DNA of 64,000 nucleotides, taken from the NCBI GenBank assembly GCA_000727475.1, contig KL647299.1:2742777-2806776 (forward strand), read 5' to 3'. The stretch is from Sarcocystis neurona (lineage: Eukaryota > Apicomplexa > Conoidasida > Eucoccidiorida > Sarcocystidae). Below the pieces are notes generated by a model. The model worked only from the letters and a program-made list of their open reading frames with translations, was not told the DNA's origin and ran no database searches. Position numbers and translations under genes: made by a program. Below are positions 12,101 through 25,398 of the stretch, in pieces (within the stretch, counting starts at the first letter, position 1; each line of letters starts with the position of its first letter).

Positions 12101-14848
12101 TGGTCTATACACACCAAGAGAGGCAACACATGTCGATAAACAGAGTTGTCTTCGAACTACGAAAACTTCGGCCTTTGTGGGCTTCCTACTACACAATTAA
12201 GGGAAGCAGTTTTTGGTAGTCTAATGAAAAGAATCGACATCCTTCTAGGCCATACTGTGGCGTTCTCTGGATCCTTATTGCGACCCCTGCTACTATCGAC
12301 TGGGACGCCGTGCGCCGATGCATTCTTTAGAATTTCCATTGATATGAACGGTCAGGATTGAACCGGGACGCTAAGCCATGTTTGAGTGTATTGTAACTTT
12401 GTGTGTGTATGTTTGGCGATGAAGAACAGGGCGCCGAGCTTCGACAAGAACAGTGTCTTGTCTACGTGCACAGGCTGCTACTTTACTGCGTTGCAGTACT
12501 GCATATTTGTCCCGAACTTCTAAGCACCTCAATTTCATTCTCGGAGGCACTTGCCCTGCATTGAAGAAGCAGTTTTCTCTTTACTCCGTCGATAACTTCT
12601 CTAACTGTTATTCTTGCCCTACCATCCTCTTTGGTTAGTGACCGCTGAATGTTTGAGGAGCATAGGCCTCAAGACAGTGTAACTGAAAAAGTCAGTGCAT
12701 CCGACAAATATCTACGTGCGTTGGCTGCTCAGGGACAGTTTTTTTCCCGTAATTTCCTCCCGTGTAAAAATGGGCCGGCCGTCGAGGACGATTTAACAAC
12801 GCTGCTCTAGAGACTACCGGCGTGCTCTTAGTGCTGGGAGGGAAATTTTCTGTGTGCATACGTGTCTGTCTACGTGATGCACGTGTCTCTCCCACCAGTT
12901 TTTTGGGAAACGTATGAACATGTATGTATACATTACGGTATGTCAAATCAGGTGTGCGTCTGCGCGCATGCCGGGGTCCTGTGAACACACCCGCTTTTCA
13001 AAGGCAGCGACACGTGTCTTTTTTCCACGAGCTCTCACACGTGTGTTCCCCGTATGTAAATCATATGCTATGATATGAGTTGCTGCTCTCGTCAGACGGT
13101 TGCAAGTTTTTTCGTGTGAATGTCCAACGGGTGGACGCTCAGATCAGCGAACGCGTGCTAACAGTAGGAAGTTCGCCAGTCTTGGGAAAAGACTATGTGT
13201 TGTGCTTGAATCGCTGAGCGTGGCCCCGTTTTGTACTAATACTGCGGACCTTCAATTTTAGAGTCACCGTGTTTACTTCCTGTCTCTTTCACTACCTTCG
13301 TCGATCTCTATATGCAGACAAAGATGAAACGGTTCCTGCGCAAGCATCCTGTACATATAGACATACATGTAACACTATTGTCATGTGCACTTCTCAATAT
13401 GCCTTGGTCAGTGTGCGACAACACAACCATACGGTAAGTGCTGTGGATGAGAAATACCACAACCTATCATCTTTAGAGGTTTTAGAGGCCGCTTCTACTC
13501 AATTGTGCAGCGTCGATACGGAACAGGAAAGTAATGTTGATAGTGACTTGACGAAGAAAACTCAGCACTCAGTCGCTTCACAAGGTATTGACACCCGTAG
13601 GTGGGAGTCCTACTTTGGCCTCCTTGGCCGTCGTCTGTTCGATGGCAAATTCTGACGAAGGCTCAGAGTGAAGAGCCATGCACCTACTTGTACGACAGCG
13701 TCGCATATACGTCCAGTGTGCAAGCAGAAGTAAACGTGTACATGTACACGTATACACGTGTCTCCCGAACCAGCGTGTGTGCGCATTCGTGTGTGCGGCT
13801 GCATGCACAAGGATATGTGTCTGATAAAAAATTCACTGCGCTTGTGTGCCTGTGCTAGATTCGTACATGTGCCTGCACAAACGAAGACTGTGCACGCTGT
13901 TCTGCTCTCGAGGCATCATAAGCACGCACTCGTCGCTGGCAATAATCCTGGGAAAAGGATTAGGATATGACACAACCGACGATTCATAGGGGAAAGAATT
14001 TTCTGTTGACCTTTCCCTGACGCGCCATTCACATGCGTTTCAACTTACAGACGTCCTTTGTAGCCGAATGTCTTCACCTCTACGCTTTCTTTGATCCTGG
14101 AGCTGGCCAGAAACACCCTTACATACGGTGCTTGCATCCACTATGTACACAGTTGGGGACGACTACACTGTCGCTTAACGTGTGACATGAACGCCCATGC
14201 CTTGTGGATGACCACACGTGTATCTGTACACATCTTGCTGTAGAGTTCGCTCTCAACTGAATATGTCCGCAACGGATTGAGCCACGTAAAACTATCAGAA
14301 CACTCGTGTACGCATAGCTGCCGCCGTAGGGCCGTGGAGGAGCACGCCCATCCCTCTCTGCCCGATACTCCACCTGAGTCAATTAACTGCGCTCGTGTCC
14401 GTAAGAGGCCCGACGTCCCACACTTTTTCAGCTTACGTGCAGGCTCAATGGATGTGGATCTGCGCACATGTAAGTTATATTACGCGAACGCATACAGAGT
14501 CACGCGCTTCTGCATACGCATCCACGTCCTTGTAATGGAACACACATGAACCTTTTTTTGTGCGCCTCATAAACTACATCTTGGAAATCCTAGAGCTCAG
14601 ATATGGCCCTACTCATTAATACACAGCCCTTGTAACTGTACAACTTTCCCGCGCAGCTAGTGTGTAGCATATACTTACAGCTACGCGTACAAGCACACAC
14701 AGCAGCAAAGTAGAACTGCGTGTCGTCCCGTGACGCTTCCAAGGAATCGCGTTAATAATGTGGGGCTTCGATAAACCACTTTGACGCCGAGGAATATTAC
14801 ACGATTGAAAAATACATGTGCGGAAGCGTGCGAATATTACTAGCGAGA

Positions 14849-14946
14849 GCCCGTGAAGCACAACTTCCGTCGCCCTCTACTCAAGCAAGAAAATTAGGCC
14901 CGTAAAGCACCTCTTCCGTCGCCCTCTACTCGAGCAAGAAAATTAC
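14849..14946. repeat. 49-bp tandem duplication
   Basis: Two adjacent copies of a 49-base unit (14849-14897 and 14898-14946), both beginning GCCCGT and ending in GCAAGAAAATTA plus one base. A handful of substitutions separate them. The unit length is not a multiple of three and no coding frame spans it. Confidence 0.85.
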
Positions 14947-15730
14947 TTTATGTCTCACCCATATCCTCTTTTGTCGCTACATGCATCACGGTGTCATCGC
15001 ACAGCACCACAGTCCGAGGCATGCTGCGATGACGTCCACTTTTTGTAGCTCCCCCAAAACAGAATGTCGCCTTCGACCTCAGCGTACTCAGTACGAGTGT
15101 ACTCTTTGTTGTGCGGTCGGTTACACAGTTGGGAAAAGTTATCTTTTAACAGTGTGGAGGTATTATGGACACACGCCAGTTGGTACGTGCGCGCGTGAAT
15201 GTCCAAGAAACGCGCTGACTTCACGTAGATTGCCCGGCGTCCCCTGCTCTCTGCCGTACCCTTTAGCCGACTGACGGAGCGTTCCACTTCACCGGAAAGT
15301 CAGAAACACTGTCACACCGTCGCGTGTGGCTCTAGGTTTAGCACAGGTGCATCAACGCCCCAGCGCACGTTGGAGGCTAGCCGTCCTTCTCATGCGGAAG
15401 GCTTCCAGCCCAAGGCCCCACTTTGATCTCATGCTAAATCCTACGAGGCGACGATTCCGACACCCACCCTATGCCTAAGTCGGGTTACTCACGATCAATG
15501 AGAGCACTGCGTCACTACTTCCTGTAGATCTCACGCACCCATTCGGAAGCTCAAAACATGCATGCGCATCTTGAAGATTTCCAGATGCCAGCGCAGGCAC
15601 TGCGATCTAAAGCCGAACACGAGTGTGTGTACCATGTTGCATTTTGCCCTCTGCGTGCGGTTATATATTGTGGAGGGGGCCAATCTTTACAGCTGACCAC
15701 AGAGTGAAGAAAAAATGCCTGTGTATATAG

Positions 15731-15919
15731 ATTCGTCAGCAATCACACGTATAAAAATTGTGCACCTACACGCATATGCACGCAAGCGTGCATGAGGCGC
15801 GCGGTGAGCCTACGTGTATGAATTTGTCAGCAACCACACGAAAAAAATCATGCACCTACATGCGTGTGCAAGTAACCGTGCAGAAGGAGGCGCGCGGTGA
15901 CCATTCACCAATTCGTCAG
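15731..15919. repeat. tandem duplication of about 90 bp
   Basis: Two diverged copies, about 15731-15821 and 15822-15910, each starting ATT(C/T)GTCAGCAA(T/C)CACACG and ending in a GGCGCGCGGTGA motif. A third copy begins at 15911 (ATTCGTCAGG) but is cut off. It sits just downstream of the stop of the minus-strand gene at 16051. Confidence 0.8.
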
Positions 15920-16050
15920 GGATGTCGCGATGCATAGAGAGGCTTCAGTGCAGGGAATGGCACGCACTGGTGGCTCCCCTGCGCCCAATTGTTAAAATAT
16001 ACGGCTGTACACCGTTTTTCGATTCGGTGTATGTGTCCGTGAAGAGCTGC

Positions 16051-18006
16051 TCACACGGCGAAGTTGGACCCTTCCTCGGACAGATCTTCCAGTGCGGCGA
16101 CTGCGCCTAACCCCCCACTGTCATTGTGGTCAAGTCCAGAAGTACGCTGGTATTCCTTGCCTCGTCTGCGCAAGGCGATGTCGGTTTTCTCCCACGTGTC
16201 CTCTTCACCTTCCAAGACTTCGTCGCTTCTTTCGTCTTCTGTTACTCCTTCGGCGTCGTATTCACTGATGACCTCCGTCACCGGAGCGGGTGGCGGCGGC
16301 ATCCGAATGCTTTGGCTGCGGTCCGTGTTGGGTTTTCTGTCGCTTGTGGTGGTTTTGCTGATGCCAGCCGCCGCGGTGGTCCTTCTGCGTTCTTCTCTAA
16401 ACTCTTTGAGCAGTACCTTCCCAGCGGGGCTCAGTGCGTCTTCTCCAAGTTTCTCCGCGATTTCTTCCAGCATTATTTTCCAGCTCATGCGGTTTTCCGG
16501 CCCATCACGCACGCTGCTCCCACTCGCGTTGCCGAACTCTCTGGGAATGTATTTCAGAGGAATGTGGTCGCGCAGGTCCTTTAAGTCGGAGGCTAGGACA
16601 AGCTTTTCTTTAGGAATGTTGAACAGGCGAGCGAGTAACGGTCGGAGCGGTTTCAAACCTGATGGCACCTTCACCAAAACTAGCGCTTCAATGATCGGCT
16701 CATACCTGTCGAGGAATTCCCGCAGAACTGGCTGATACTCCACAGCAAGTTTCCGAATGCTGGACACCAAGTGGGGAATTCTCCACGGCAGTAAGTTGCT
16801 CAGGTCTAGAAGCTCGTGGACTACGGTTGTGTCCACCACGCGCATATGGGTAGGCGTCCCGTAGTACTCCATAACCCGATCTAACACCAGAAACTCCACA
16901 TCCATCATCATCTTCGCCTCCGACACTGTCCTCAGCTCGTTTAGCAAGTCGTACGCAACCACACTGCCTGCTCGGGAGAATCCATTGAAAAACAGCGTTA
17001 GCTGCCCGTGCACATCTTCAAAACTGCGCAGTGCGGGTAATACCCGAGACTCCGGCAGTGGCGGCGGCAGCTTGGAGAAGCGCCTATCCAGCATCCTGGG
17101 ATACTTCCCATTCGTCGCACGAGAAGTCTTTCTGAAAGGAACAGGAGATGAATCCCACGTTCCTATTGTGGATCTCTCACTGCCGCGCGACCTTCCTGTT
17201 CCAGCAGGTCCGGCGTCACGGCTTGTTGGTGTTGTTACCGTCTTTGTGTCACGCGACGGCGGTTCATCAGCGATACCTCCATTTCTTTGTAAGATTCCTG
17301 CTGCGTCTTCTCTGCTTTGTTCAGCCTTGTCCCCACCAGCGACAAGGGCTCTATTTTGTGTTTCTTTGCCTGTGTCCCGCACCGCTTCTGGCGCTGCTTT
17401 CTCGCCTGCCGGTGGATAGAGCCTCCTACTTGCCCCCTTCGCTGCCGAACTCTGTGCTGCTGGCAGCTCAGACAGGCCTACCTGTAAATCACTTACTGGT
17501 GGGAGCCGGGCACGAGCGTCTGACGAGGGTGTAGTCTCTCTTGAGCGCACACTTGCGCCCGACGGTGGCAGGGAAAGGCCACCCGGCGCTGCATGGCTTG
17601 CTGAAGCGCCAGAGGGGTTACGATACTGCTGCAACAACAGGAGGTCTTTTTCGCTGCCGGCTGCTGCAGCGCTAGTGACGCCAAATCCCTGTATGCTGCC
17701 AAACGGTAGAAGACCGCCACCGAAGCCTACCCGCTCCTGGTGCTTTCCCGAGAGAAGTTCACTTCCTGCATGTTCTTGCGATAACAGTAGCAGCAGCAAC
17801 AGTGGCCTCGCAGCAGCAGCGAGGCCACCCTTGATATGGGAGATACTTGCCGAGATAGGGGTAAACCAGTGAGTTGGCTGGTGTCGGGGTGTGGGAGGCT
17901 GCCCAGTCCCTTGTTCAGCGGTCAGCGCTCGGAGATAGCATAGTATGGCAGCCGGTGACACCATTGTGCCGCCAAGCAGGTTGCTGCGCAACTCGTCCAG
18001 CTCCAT
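16051..18006 (-). CDS. conserved-looking hypothetical protein, 651 residues
   Basis: I do not recognise the family. The frame is open for 651 codons from an ATG at 18006 to a stop at 16051. Residues 1-290 are low-complexity (Ala, Pro, Ser, Gly), with a very hydrophobic Leu run near residue 70. Residues about 300-560 look like a folded domain: regular hydrophobic spacing, few repeats, segments such as SFEDVHGQLTLFFNGF, LLDLSNLLPWRIPHLV and EFLDRYEPIIEALVLV. The last 90 residues are charged and acidic (EGEEDTWEKTD). A second Met at residue 15 (MVSPAAILCYLRALTA) could begin a signal-like segment, so secretion is possible but unproven. An upstream exon cannot be excluded because no stop immediately precedes the ATG in frame. 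The CAG bias is weaker than in the other genes here. Confidence 0.7.
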   Translation of the reverse strand: MELDELRSNLLGGTMVSPAAILCYLRALTAEQGTGQPPTPRHQPTHWFTPISASISHIKGGLAAAARPLLLLLLLSQEHAGSELLSGKHQERVGFGGGLLPFGSIQGFGVTSAAAAGSEKDLLLLQQYRNPSGASASHAAPGGLSLPPSGASVRSRETTPSSDARARLPPVSDLQVGLSELPAAQSSAAKGASRRLYPPAGEKAAPEAVRDTGKETQNRALVAGGDKAEQSREDAAGILQRNGGIADEPPSRDTKTVTTPTSRDAGPAGTGRSRGSERSTIGTWDSSPVPFRKTSRATNGKYPRMLDRRFSKLPPPLPESRVLPALRSFEDVHGQLTLFFNGFSRAGSVVAYDLLNELRTVSEAKMMMDVEFLVLDRVMEYYGTPTHMRVVDTTVVHELLDLSNLLPWRIPHLVSSIRKLAVEYQPVLREFLDRYEPIIEALVLVKVPSGLKPLRPLLARLFNIPKEKLVLASDLKDLRDHIPLKYIPREFGNASGSSVRDGPENRMSWKIMLEEIAEKLGEDALSPAGKVLLKEFREERRRTTAAAGISKTTTSDRKPNTDRSQSIRMPPPPAPVTEVISEYDAEGVTEDERSDEVLEGEEDTWEKTDIALRRRGKEYQRTSGLDHNDSGGLGAVAALEDLSEEGSNFAV

Positions 18007-18903
18007 CGAAAAGCGAGGAGAAGGCCTAGAGATAGAAATCCTTCACGGAGCCGTGGAGGGGGGACTGGGGTTGGCGACGACCGAGATAGCAATTTACGTT
18101 TAATTTGCCAGCTGCAGAAACACACGGAGCCGCCAGAAAATCAGAAAGCGTGTGCGGCTGCTATTCAGATAGACGTGAGACGAGTGATAGCAGCCTGCTA
18201 CCTACAAGTTCAGAGATGAATGCACCTGCCCACAATCCTACAACGTACCATCCTACGGACACCTAGTGAGCGGGCATGGGCGAAGTTCACACAAAAAACA
18301 GTCACTATGTCGCGAAGAACCATCTTCTTCGAAACGGAGTTGTGTTTCCGCGTGCAAAAGCGCGTGCATTCATTTAGTGGCTACTGGATTATTGCTGAAA
18401 TCTACGCAATAGCTGGTGTCAATGAACACATCGACAGTGTGTGCGCGGGAGAAGGCGTCGACGCAGCTGGAGCTGCAGCACTCGAAGCACACCTGCCACG
18501 CAAAAGTCCAGAGATACTGTGGGCGCTCGTGGTCCTGCACTGCGTACACAGATCTATATATATACATGTATATACGTATGTATATGTACATAAATGACAG
18601 TGGGTTGGATGTTGCATCAGCGATTTTCTCGCAGACGTGTCCCCTAGGCTGCAGCATACTCGGAAGAGCTGAAAAAACGGAGTCATTTCCGAAGTGCCTG
18701 CGGCACACCGACGCATATTTTCATTTTAGCGCTTCCGACGCACACGTGAACGCTTGTGGGTGGATGCACATGGTTGTATACACATTTGAGACGCACAACT
18801 ACACGTACGCGTGTTCAGAAAGGCCGTCTTCACACGCATACGTACACGTTCTTGCATTCATAGCAGCATGCTGTATCGAGGTGACGTGGAATAACACCTC
18901 TTC

Positions 18904-19025
18904 GCCATTGCTGGAGACGTGGCAGCGGCAACAAAGCACCGGTTTCTCCGCGATGAGTGACACCCCCCCGGCACTGCTGGAGAGATGACGGCAGCAACAG
19001 AGCATCGGTTTCTCCGCGATAAGTT
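18904..19025. repeat. diverged 66-bp tandem duplication
   Basis: Two copies with period 66 share CTGCTGGAGA or a close variant, GGCAGC..CAACA.AGCA and GGTTTCTCCGCGAT. They are separated by a short C-rich spacer. Several substitutions and a small indel show this is older than the 47-bp duplication near 4.8 kb. Confidence 0.75.
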
Positions 19026-22000
19026 AGACTGCTACGGCGGGAATTTCGGAAAGCATATGCACTAAAAGGACCTCAGTGGAAAAGACGCGGCCTCGCTTCG
19101 TTTTTACTGATTCTCAGTGTTGTGCACGGCCGGACCGCCCCCCACGTATTCGCACAATTCCGTGTAAAGACGCAAATGCAGAGCGTGCAGAACTAAATTA
19201 GTGTAATATGGGTTTACAGAAACGTGCCTGTGAGTACGTCACAGATATGTACGTAACCAGCTCGTTGACAAACACTCAGTAGCCTCTCCAACTAACTCGC
19301 ATCGGAGAGCGACTGGCGCCGGCGCATTTGCCCCGCGTCACAACTCAGAATATCGGATATGGACGAGGTGCGATTGCTAGTGAAACGCGGGCTAGCAGGC
19401 AACATCATGAGCAACAGCAGACGATACGTCATCCCTCCTATGTCGCCTACTTCGCATTGGCGCAAACGAGTCTGGTCGCGGGTACGGGTGCACCCGTGTG
19501 GACGAAGCACGTAGACATATCCAGATGACAGCACCCTGAGAGCGGCAAACTTGGCATCCACACGTGCTTCCATCTACGGCTACTGAGAGGAGCTACGTGC
19601 GGTGCGTTCCTTCGGACTCACCCTCTAGTGGTCGCGGAGTTTTCTGGTCCTCTCGATGATGAAACCTGTCATAAGAAGACGCCGCTGTACAAGGACTACC
19701 CCGTAAGGAGGATGTCTGTCCCCGCGCCGCCGAGTACCAAATAGATGACTGTTGCCTCCTCAAAGGTGTCTAGCAGGCGGGTGAAAGGGTGCCTGCGCAC
19801 GTCAGCGGATCTTCAGGTAGCTGACTGCATCGCTCTGCTTTGCTTACGCGTGCATGGAAACCTGTCCGACAGCTCTGCAGAAGTTAAATACCTACTTCGA
19901 ATTCCGGCGGGTATTTGCCCCCCCCCCCTCCCCCACCGCCCACGGTCCTGAGCGGTACTTGTGCGTGGCAATGAGATTAGCCGGATTTGCCAGACCAGCA
20001 ACTACTCTGCTATTCAGTGCGGACCCACGGAGACGCAGCTGCTGGGCTGCTCCGTGCGGCCTTGGCTGCCTGTAATCGCGCCATATATTGCTGAATGGAG
20101 GGGAAGGGCTACTGCTCTTCCTCGCTACCGGTGCAGTACAAACGCGCTAGAATCCTTCTTAGAGGACGTCACGCACGAATCGTTCAAAAGACGCACAGAG
20201 ACACAGCGCCCTGAACAGTACAGTGAACACTGTAACAACACTGGTTAAATGTCACAAATACGGGGCCGCCTCTGTACAACATACCGGGGGGTGGCAACCG
20301 CTAACAGGAGCACTGGCCGTGCCGGCTAGTTGAAATGGGGACAGCGTCGTGTGAAAGCGAAAACCTCAGAGCACACAAGCGTCTTTCAAAAGTGTGCTGT
20401 AGATGTTATTTATCCGTCGCCGACTGAGGCATCCGTTTTTGTTTGCCCGTCACAGGCGCAGCGGAACCTCGGACTCGATGTTCCGGCAGCCACAACAGTG
20501 GGACCGTACTGCAAATTGTTGTTGCGTTCGAATGAGGGACAGAACTGCGATGAGTACGTGAACGCGCTTCCAGACGGTACGCACGTGCAGGCTGTCTGCA
20601 CTAAGACCATTTATCAGGGGTGGCATTAACTCTGGGAGAGCGGCACTACAGCGATGGGGACAGCTGCAGCGACAAGCGCCCACTGGGCGAGCAGGCATCA
20701 CCCTCGGGCGCAGCGGCAGAGGATCTCGTGATGCGGTGGGGAGGGGGGGTTGCATCTGCGGAGCCCACGCAGCCGAATGCAACACTCAAACAGGTGCTGC
20801 CGTGTAAGTCCACAGGAATGCATTTAAATTTTCCACACCGTGTGCTGGCAGCATCTGTGTGTTGCAGACTCGATGGCAGCATCCATCGCGTATGTGTCCT
20901 GCAGTGGCTGCAGCCTCTTGACGTGCCAGCTACCAGCAACTAATCTGCAACAGAGAGGTCGTCAGGACGGATATAAACACCTTGAGAGTACTACAATTCT
21001 CGTGGCAGCTCATAACTGCGGATAGTCCACATTAGACTGGTTGTCCGAACGTAGAGGGAGACAAGCGAATAAAAATTGAAGAGAAGAAAAGTTTTCTCTT
21101 TCGTACATCACGACCTCCAAACGAAGAGGCAGTCAGGTGAAAGGCTGGCTCGCTACATACATAAAATGCCATAGACGTGCAGTTTCCGCAGATGGTAGGT
21201 TATCGAGCGGAAGACACGAAGATGACTTTGTAGGACATTTGAAAATAAGCGCCTGTAGCACCGTGACAAGTTTTGCAGGCTCCGCAGTAGTCCCCATCAA
21301 GAAATTCGGTTCTGACAAGGAGAATGGTACAGGTCATAACATGATGCCTGACTGTGCTCAGTTAGTGGGCTGCGGCGATGCGCGTCTCACGTTTGTCTAC
21401 GGCGAATGAAGCGGCATGTTCCGAAACAGTACACTGTAACAGGCAACACTTTGTTTGAGGTCTACGCCTGTTTCAGGCAAAATGTACGAAGATTCATGCT
21501 TATACATTTCCATGTATCTTCATACATCTGCGTGTGCCTCCAAGTCCCTACGCAGAAGCACTATGGTCCCCCCTGTATTAGCTGGGGCTTCTGTTCGTAA
21601 CTTCCCGAGCACATGGGTTCGAATGTGTGGTCCGAGCGTAGCTCCACGTGAAGAAAAACTACCTCCGCAGCGTCTCGGGTTTGAGGGAGAAAGGCGCTTA
21701 AAGAAAGGTCCCTCCGCTGCGCCGGTAGGGGGGATTTCACAACGCATTAGGGTAAGGTTGCTGCTGGTGGAAACCGAGGGAATCACACGCACATAGAAAA
21801 GACAGCAGATTTACGCAGTCTCGCTTAACTCGATGTCCTGTGGAACAACGAGCACTGCAAGAGACTCAGGCGGCACACTGCCCCGTACGTGTATGCTGGC
21901 AGCGCCTTCCTGGATTGTAGACTTCACACGTGCATAAGTCGAATGCGTTGGACGGGAAGCGCACGTATAAATGTGGATTCGTAGTCGAATAGTGCAGTGT

Positions 22001-25000
22001 GCGGATTACACGTATACAGCAACAGAGAAAAGAACCATCCAAGGTGTATAATTGGCGGGGAGCCAAGAACATGAGAGAAGTACTCGTCGTTAGCACCAGT
22101 AAATCCTACCGAGTAACCAGATCGTATCACTTTGTGTACGCCCGAGTACGCCTACTTTCGTTGGTCTACGCAAGCGGCATTGTCCTGGTACTCTGGGTGA
22201 CGAATCTGTTGAGACGTGCTTTCCCCATATAATTACCTGCATATATTAGCCTGTGTGATCGTGGCTATCTACTACGGACATGATGTGTACGAACTTGCTT
22301 GCTCGTGCGCGTGGTGCCCCACAAGCGAGCTGGAAGCAGCTCGCCAACTTGAGGCACAGACTTTTCCCACGCATTCGTATATACACTTGATACGCTGAAC
22401 GTAATGAGAACAACGTGATCCTAGTTTAAAGTGTTTCAAGCGGCTGTGGCAGATTTCCACACAAAACAGCTTGTTTGGCTTTGGTGAATACAGCTTAGTT
22501 CATGCTCCTCGTGAACCACCCCACAAACTACTACCGTGATCCGTGCGACAACGACTGGCGACACGAAAACTTGCCCATGCGTCCAAATATACGTGCGTCA
22601 CGGCTCTTACGCCGACTGCGGACACGGGTACTTCCCACTGCGTGCACAGATAGGCGCATCGAGGCTCCTAGCGTCAGTCATTCAGTACGAGGGCATCATC
22701 CTAAGCGAATGCCTCCCGAACATGGCCTGCTGACGCATGACGTACGTACTGTTCTATGCGTGAGCTAGGCTGGCTTCCGCGATATTCTAAGTGCCGAATG
22801 TACAGGTACAAGAGGATGTTAACGAGACATAGCCCTGCGTAGTGCGTGGCGCGGCATTATCATACGTCAGTCACGAAAGCTCGCCTACAGACGTCGCTAT
22901 TACTGAAAAATGCAGTCTTAGAGTGTAGTCAGCGTCTACTACTACTCCCCTGAAAAGGTACTCAGAAGAAACAACAATCCCACTGCTTGAGCTCCTGGCT
23001 TTCTACGCTACGCTGCAGGCGTGAGTCGCCTTCGCTACGGTGCGCACCAGTGTTCTTTGTTTTGCATCCTACCAGGCACCATTCGCTATTTCTCCCTACC
23101 ATTGAAAAAAATGGAAACATTCACACATACGACCAAGGTATAATTACACGTAGTCACGCACAACCACACGCTTGTGGGCTCAAAGCCGGACGTGCTTCGT
23201 CCACCGCTCTATCTAGGGTGGCTCCGCCTTTTCGCTGAAGAAAGCCATGTAAATCTAGTGGTGGTGCGTCAGCGACATTCTGACACATGACAACGGCATC
23301 TTTATCATTGCCTGCGTGAACCTTAGCCAGCATTAGCAGTACCATGAAACCAAGAGCAGAGGAGGACTGTCCACTTGCTGTGCGAGTGCTGCTGCAGCGG
23401 CGTCTCCATATTTGCCTGCGTATACACACGCAGCTTTCATTCTAATGGATTTGTTTGGCTTTTGGTTGGTACTCCACGCAAACACACACGCTTGTGTTCT
23501 CTGAGCTCGCACGTTAGTGAGCATAAAGAAGAGTGAGAGTATTCTGCGTGATACAACCACGTGTAGATTCTGGCCGCACATTGCGATGCAGGTTCTTGTC
23601 AGGACGCTACGTTGTCGGACAGCTACACTCCACGGGTCCAGGTCGAGGATACAAAGAAAATACCGCTGTGGATCACACACATATATTTCTTCTCACATGC
23701 AAAGGAAGCTGTGTACAGGTCAATTACATAATCAAGGTCCCAGTCAAGCTTTACTGTATCTATAGGTCCTCTGCTTCCTTGTATACCTCAACAGCCGGAC
23801 TGCAGTGGGCGTCGGTAAAGACACCCAGGGAGGAAGTTGCGACAGTCTGTGTACATGTGGTAAAGGTCTGTGCGTGTGCAGCGGAATTTTGTTCACTGTG
23901 TACAGCGAATTCCCACGTTCCCATAAAGGCGACATAACATCTCTTTCCTCGGTTCTGCCGAACTGCTGGAGCATCAGTGAGAGGTTGACACTGCCTCTCG
24001 TAGCCAAAGTTCATCTGCGTATTAACATCTGTCTTGAAGCAGGAATGAACGGACAGTTCATCTTGAAAAACATGCAGGAACTTGTCCTTCGACACAACCG
24101 TTAGGAGAGAAAGGAGGTGCGGGCAGTCCCGTTTCTCCTCGCTCCTTCAGAATGTCCGTAGCCACACACGCTGGTACTTCGGCCCAACACAGAATACATC
24201 ACAGTAAGACAAATACTCAAGGAAAAATCGCTACAAGCTGCATGGAGCGCGTCCGAACACGTCGTGCGTTCGACCCGCACGCACCCACATGCTGCGGTTG
24301 AAATTGAAGACCCTCTGTTCAAACCGGCAAATAACGGGTCTTTCCCGAGCAATAACCGCAGGAAAATTCCAGAGCACATTTCACGGGGCGTGAGGAAACG
24401 CTGCATCCCTCGGCAAGACATGAATCCGCGAGTGTGTACACATATTCGAACACACAAGCAGATGCCAAATGAAATTTTCCCGTGTACCCTGATACACAGA
24501 CTTGCGGGGCATAATGATACGCATCCGAATACGCGTTACACGTGCGAATGACAGTAGCACAAGGACAAGCGATGGGCAGCCTCATGTGTTTTTATACACA
24601 TCAGATGTTCACCCCACTTCTTGTACGTCTGTGCGTATACCTCTTTTTGTACCAAAATGAGAAAACGGCGCTTTCCATAAAGAATAGGAGCGACGACAAG
24701 AAGCCAATGTTTCCCGGCGGCGCGACGATCAAACCTAAGCCCTCGTTCCCTCTCATACACATATCTACACGCGCAGCCAAATGCGCTGAATTCCCTCGCA
24801 GACACCATCACATCCGTAGACTCCCGCCATAAGCAGCCTACACCACTGCTCCAACACTCAATCGCATTCCCGTTGTCATGCCGCCATCAGAGTCAACCAG
24901 TGTTTGCAGACACTCACTTCCACCCTTCCACGTAGACACATTTCCCCCATCCGCACGTGTCTATCCATTATCCTTACACAAACGTTAAACTCCTATGCAG

Positions 25001-25354
25001 CTACAAGTCCACACATAGTTTCGGAATGACACACTGCACCTTCCCCCCCCGCTCTTCCCACGCTGTGATGCCACCCCAAATTCCGTACGTCGACCGCACA
25101 CAAGTCGTATTTATACATTGTACACCAGCCCTTCGTGTTCTCATTGGTATCTCCTTCAAGCCGTCCGGTATTCGAATTTCTCAGTTTCCAACCCACTCGC
25201 TGATCACACGGTTTTATCTTCCGGCTTAGACCTCCGCTGCTGTTCTGCCACACACGTCGCAGCGAGGCTTCCTCATAAACAACCAGGCCGTTGCGTCTTT
25301 CCCCAACACTACCTCGAAAAATTCTGACCACACACAATACAAAGGTCTGCGTAC

Positions 25355-25398
25355 TTATACGCCCTCGTAGTACACATTATACGCCCTCGTAGTACACA
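25355..25398. repeat. 22-bp tandem duplication
   Basis: The unit beginning TTATACGCCCTCGTAGTACA occurs twice in direct succession with no mismatch across the core. It is non-coding and is flanked by ordinary unique sequence. Confidence 0.85.

Larger units (their letters stand above)
9164..16050. other. gene-poor segment between ARMC1-like gene and 16-kb gene
   Basis: No reading frame here has both protein-like composition and a defensible start. The longest, about 190 residues at 9906-10475 (+) and at 10903-11475 (-), read as random sequence. A frame at 13269-13655 (+) has a slightly better composition and is preceded by TTTTAG, but has no further support. CA/TG-rich microsatellite patches occur near 9340-9390 and 9860-9920. 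Two tandem duplications are listed separately. Confidence 0.5.
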
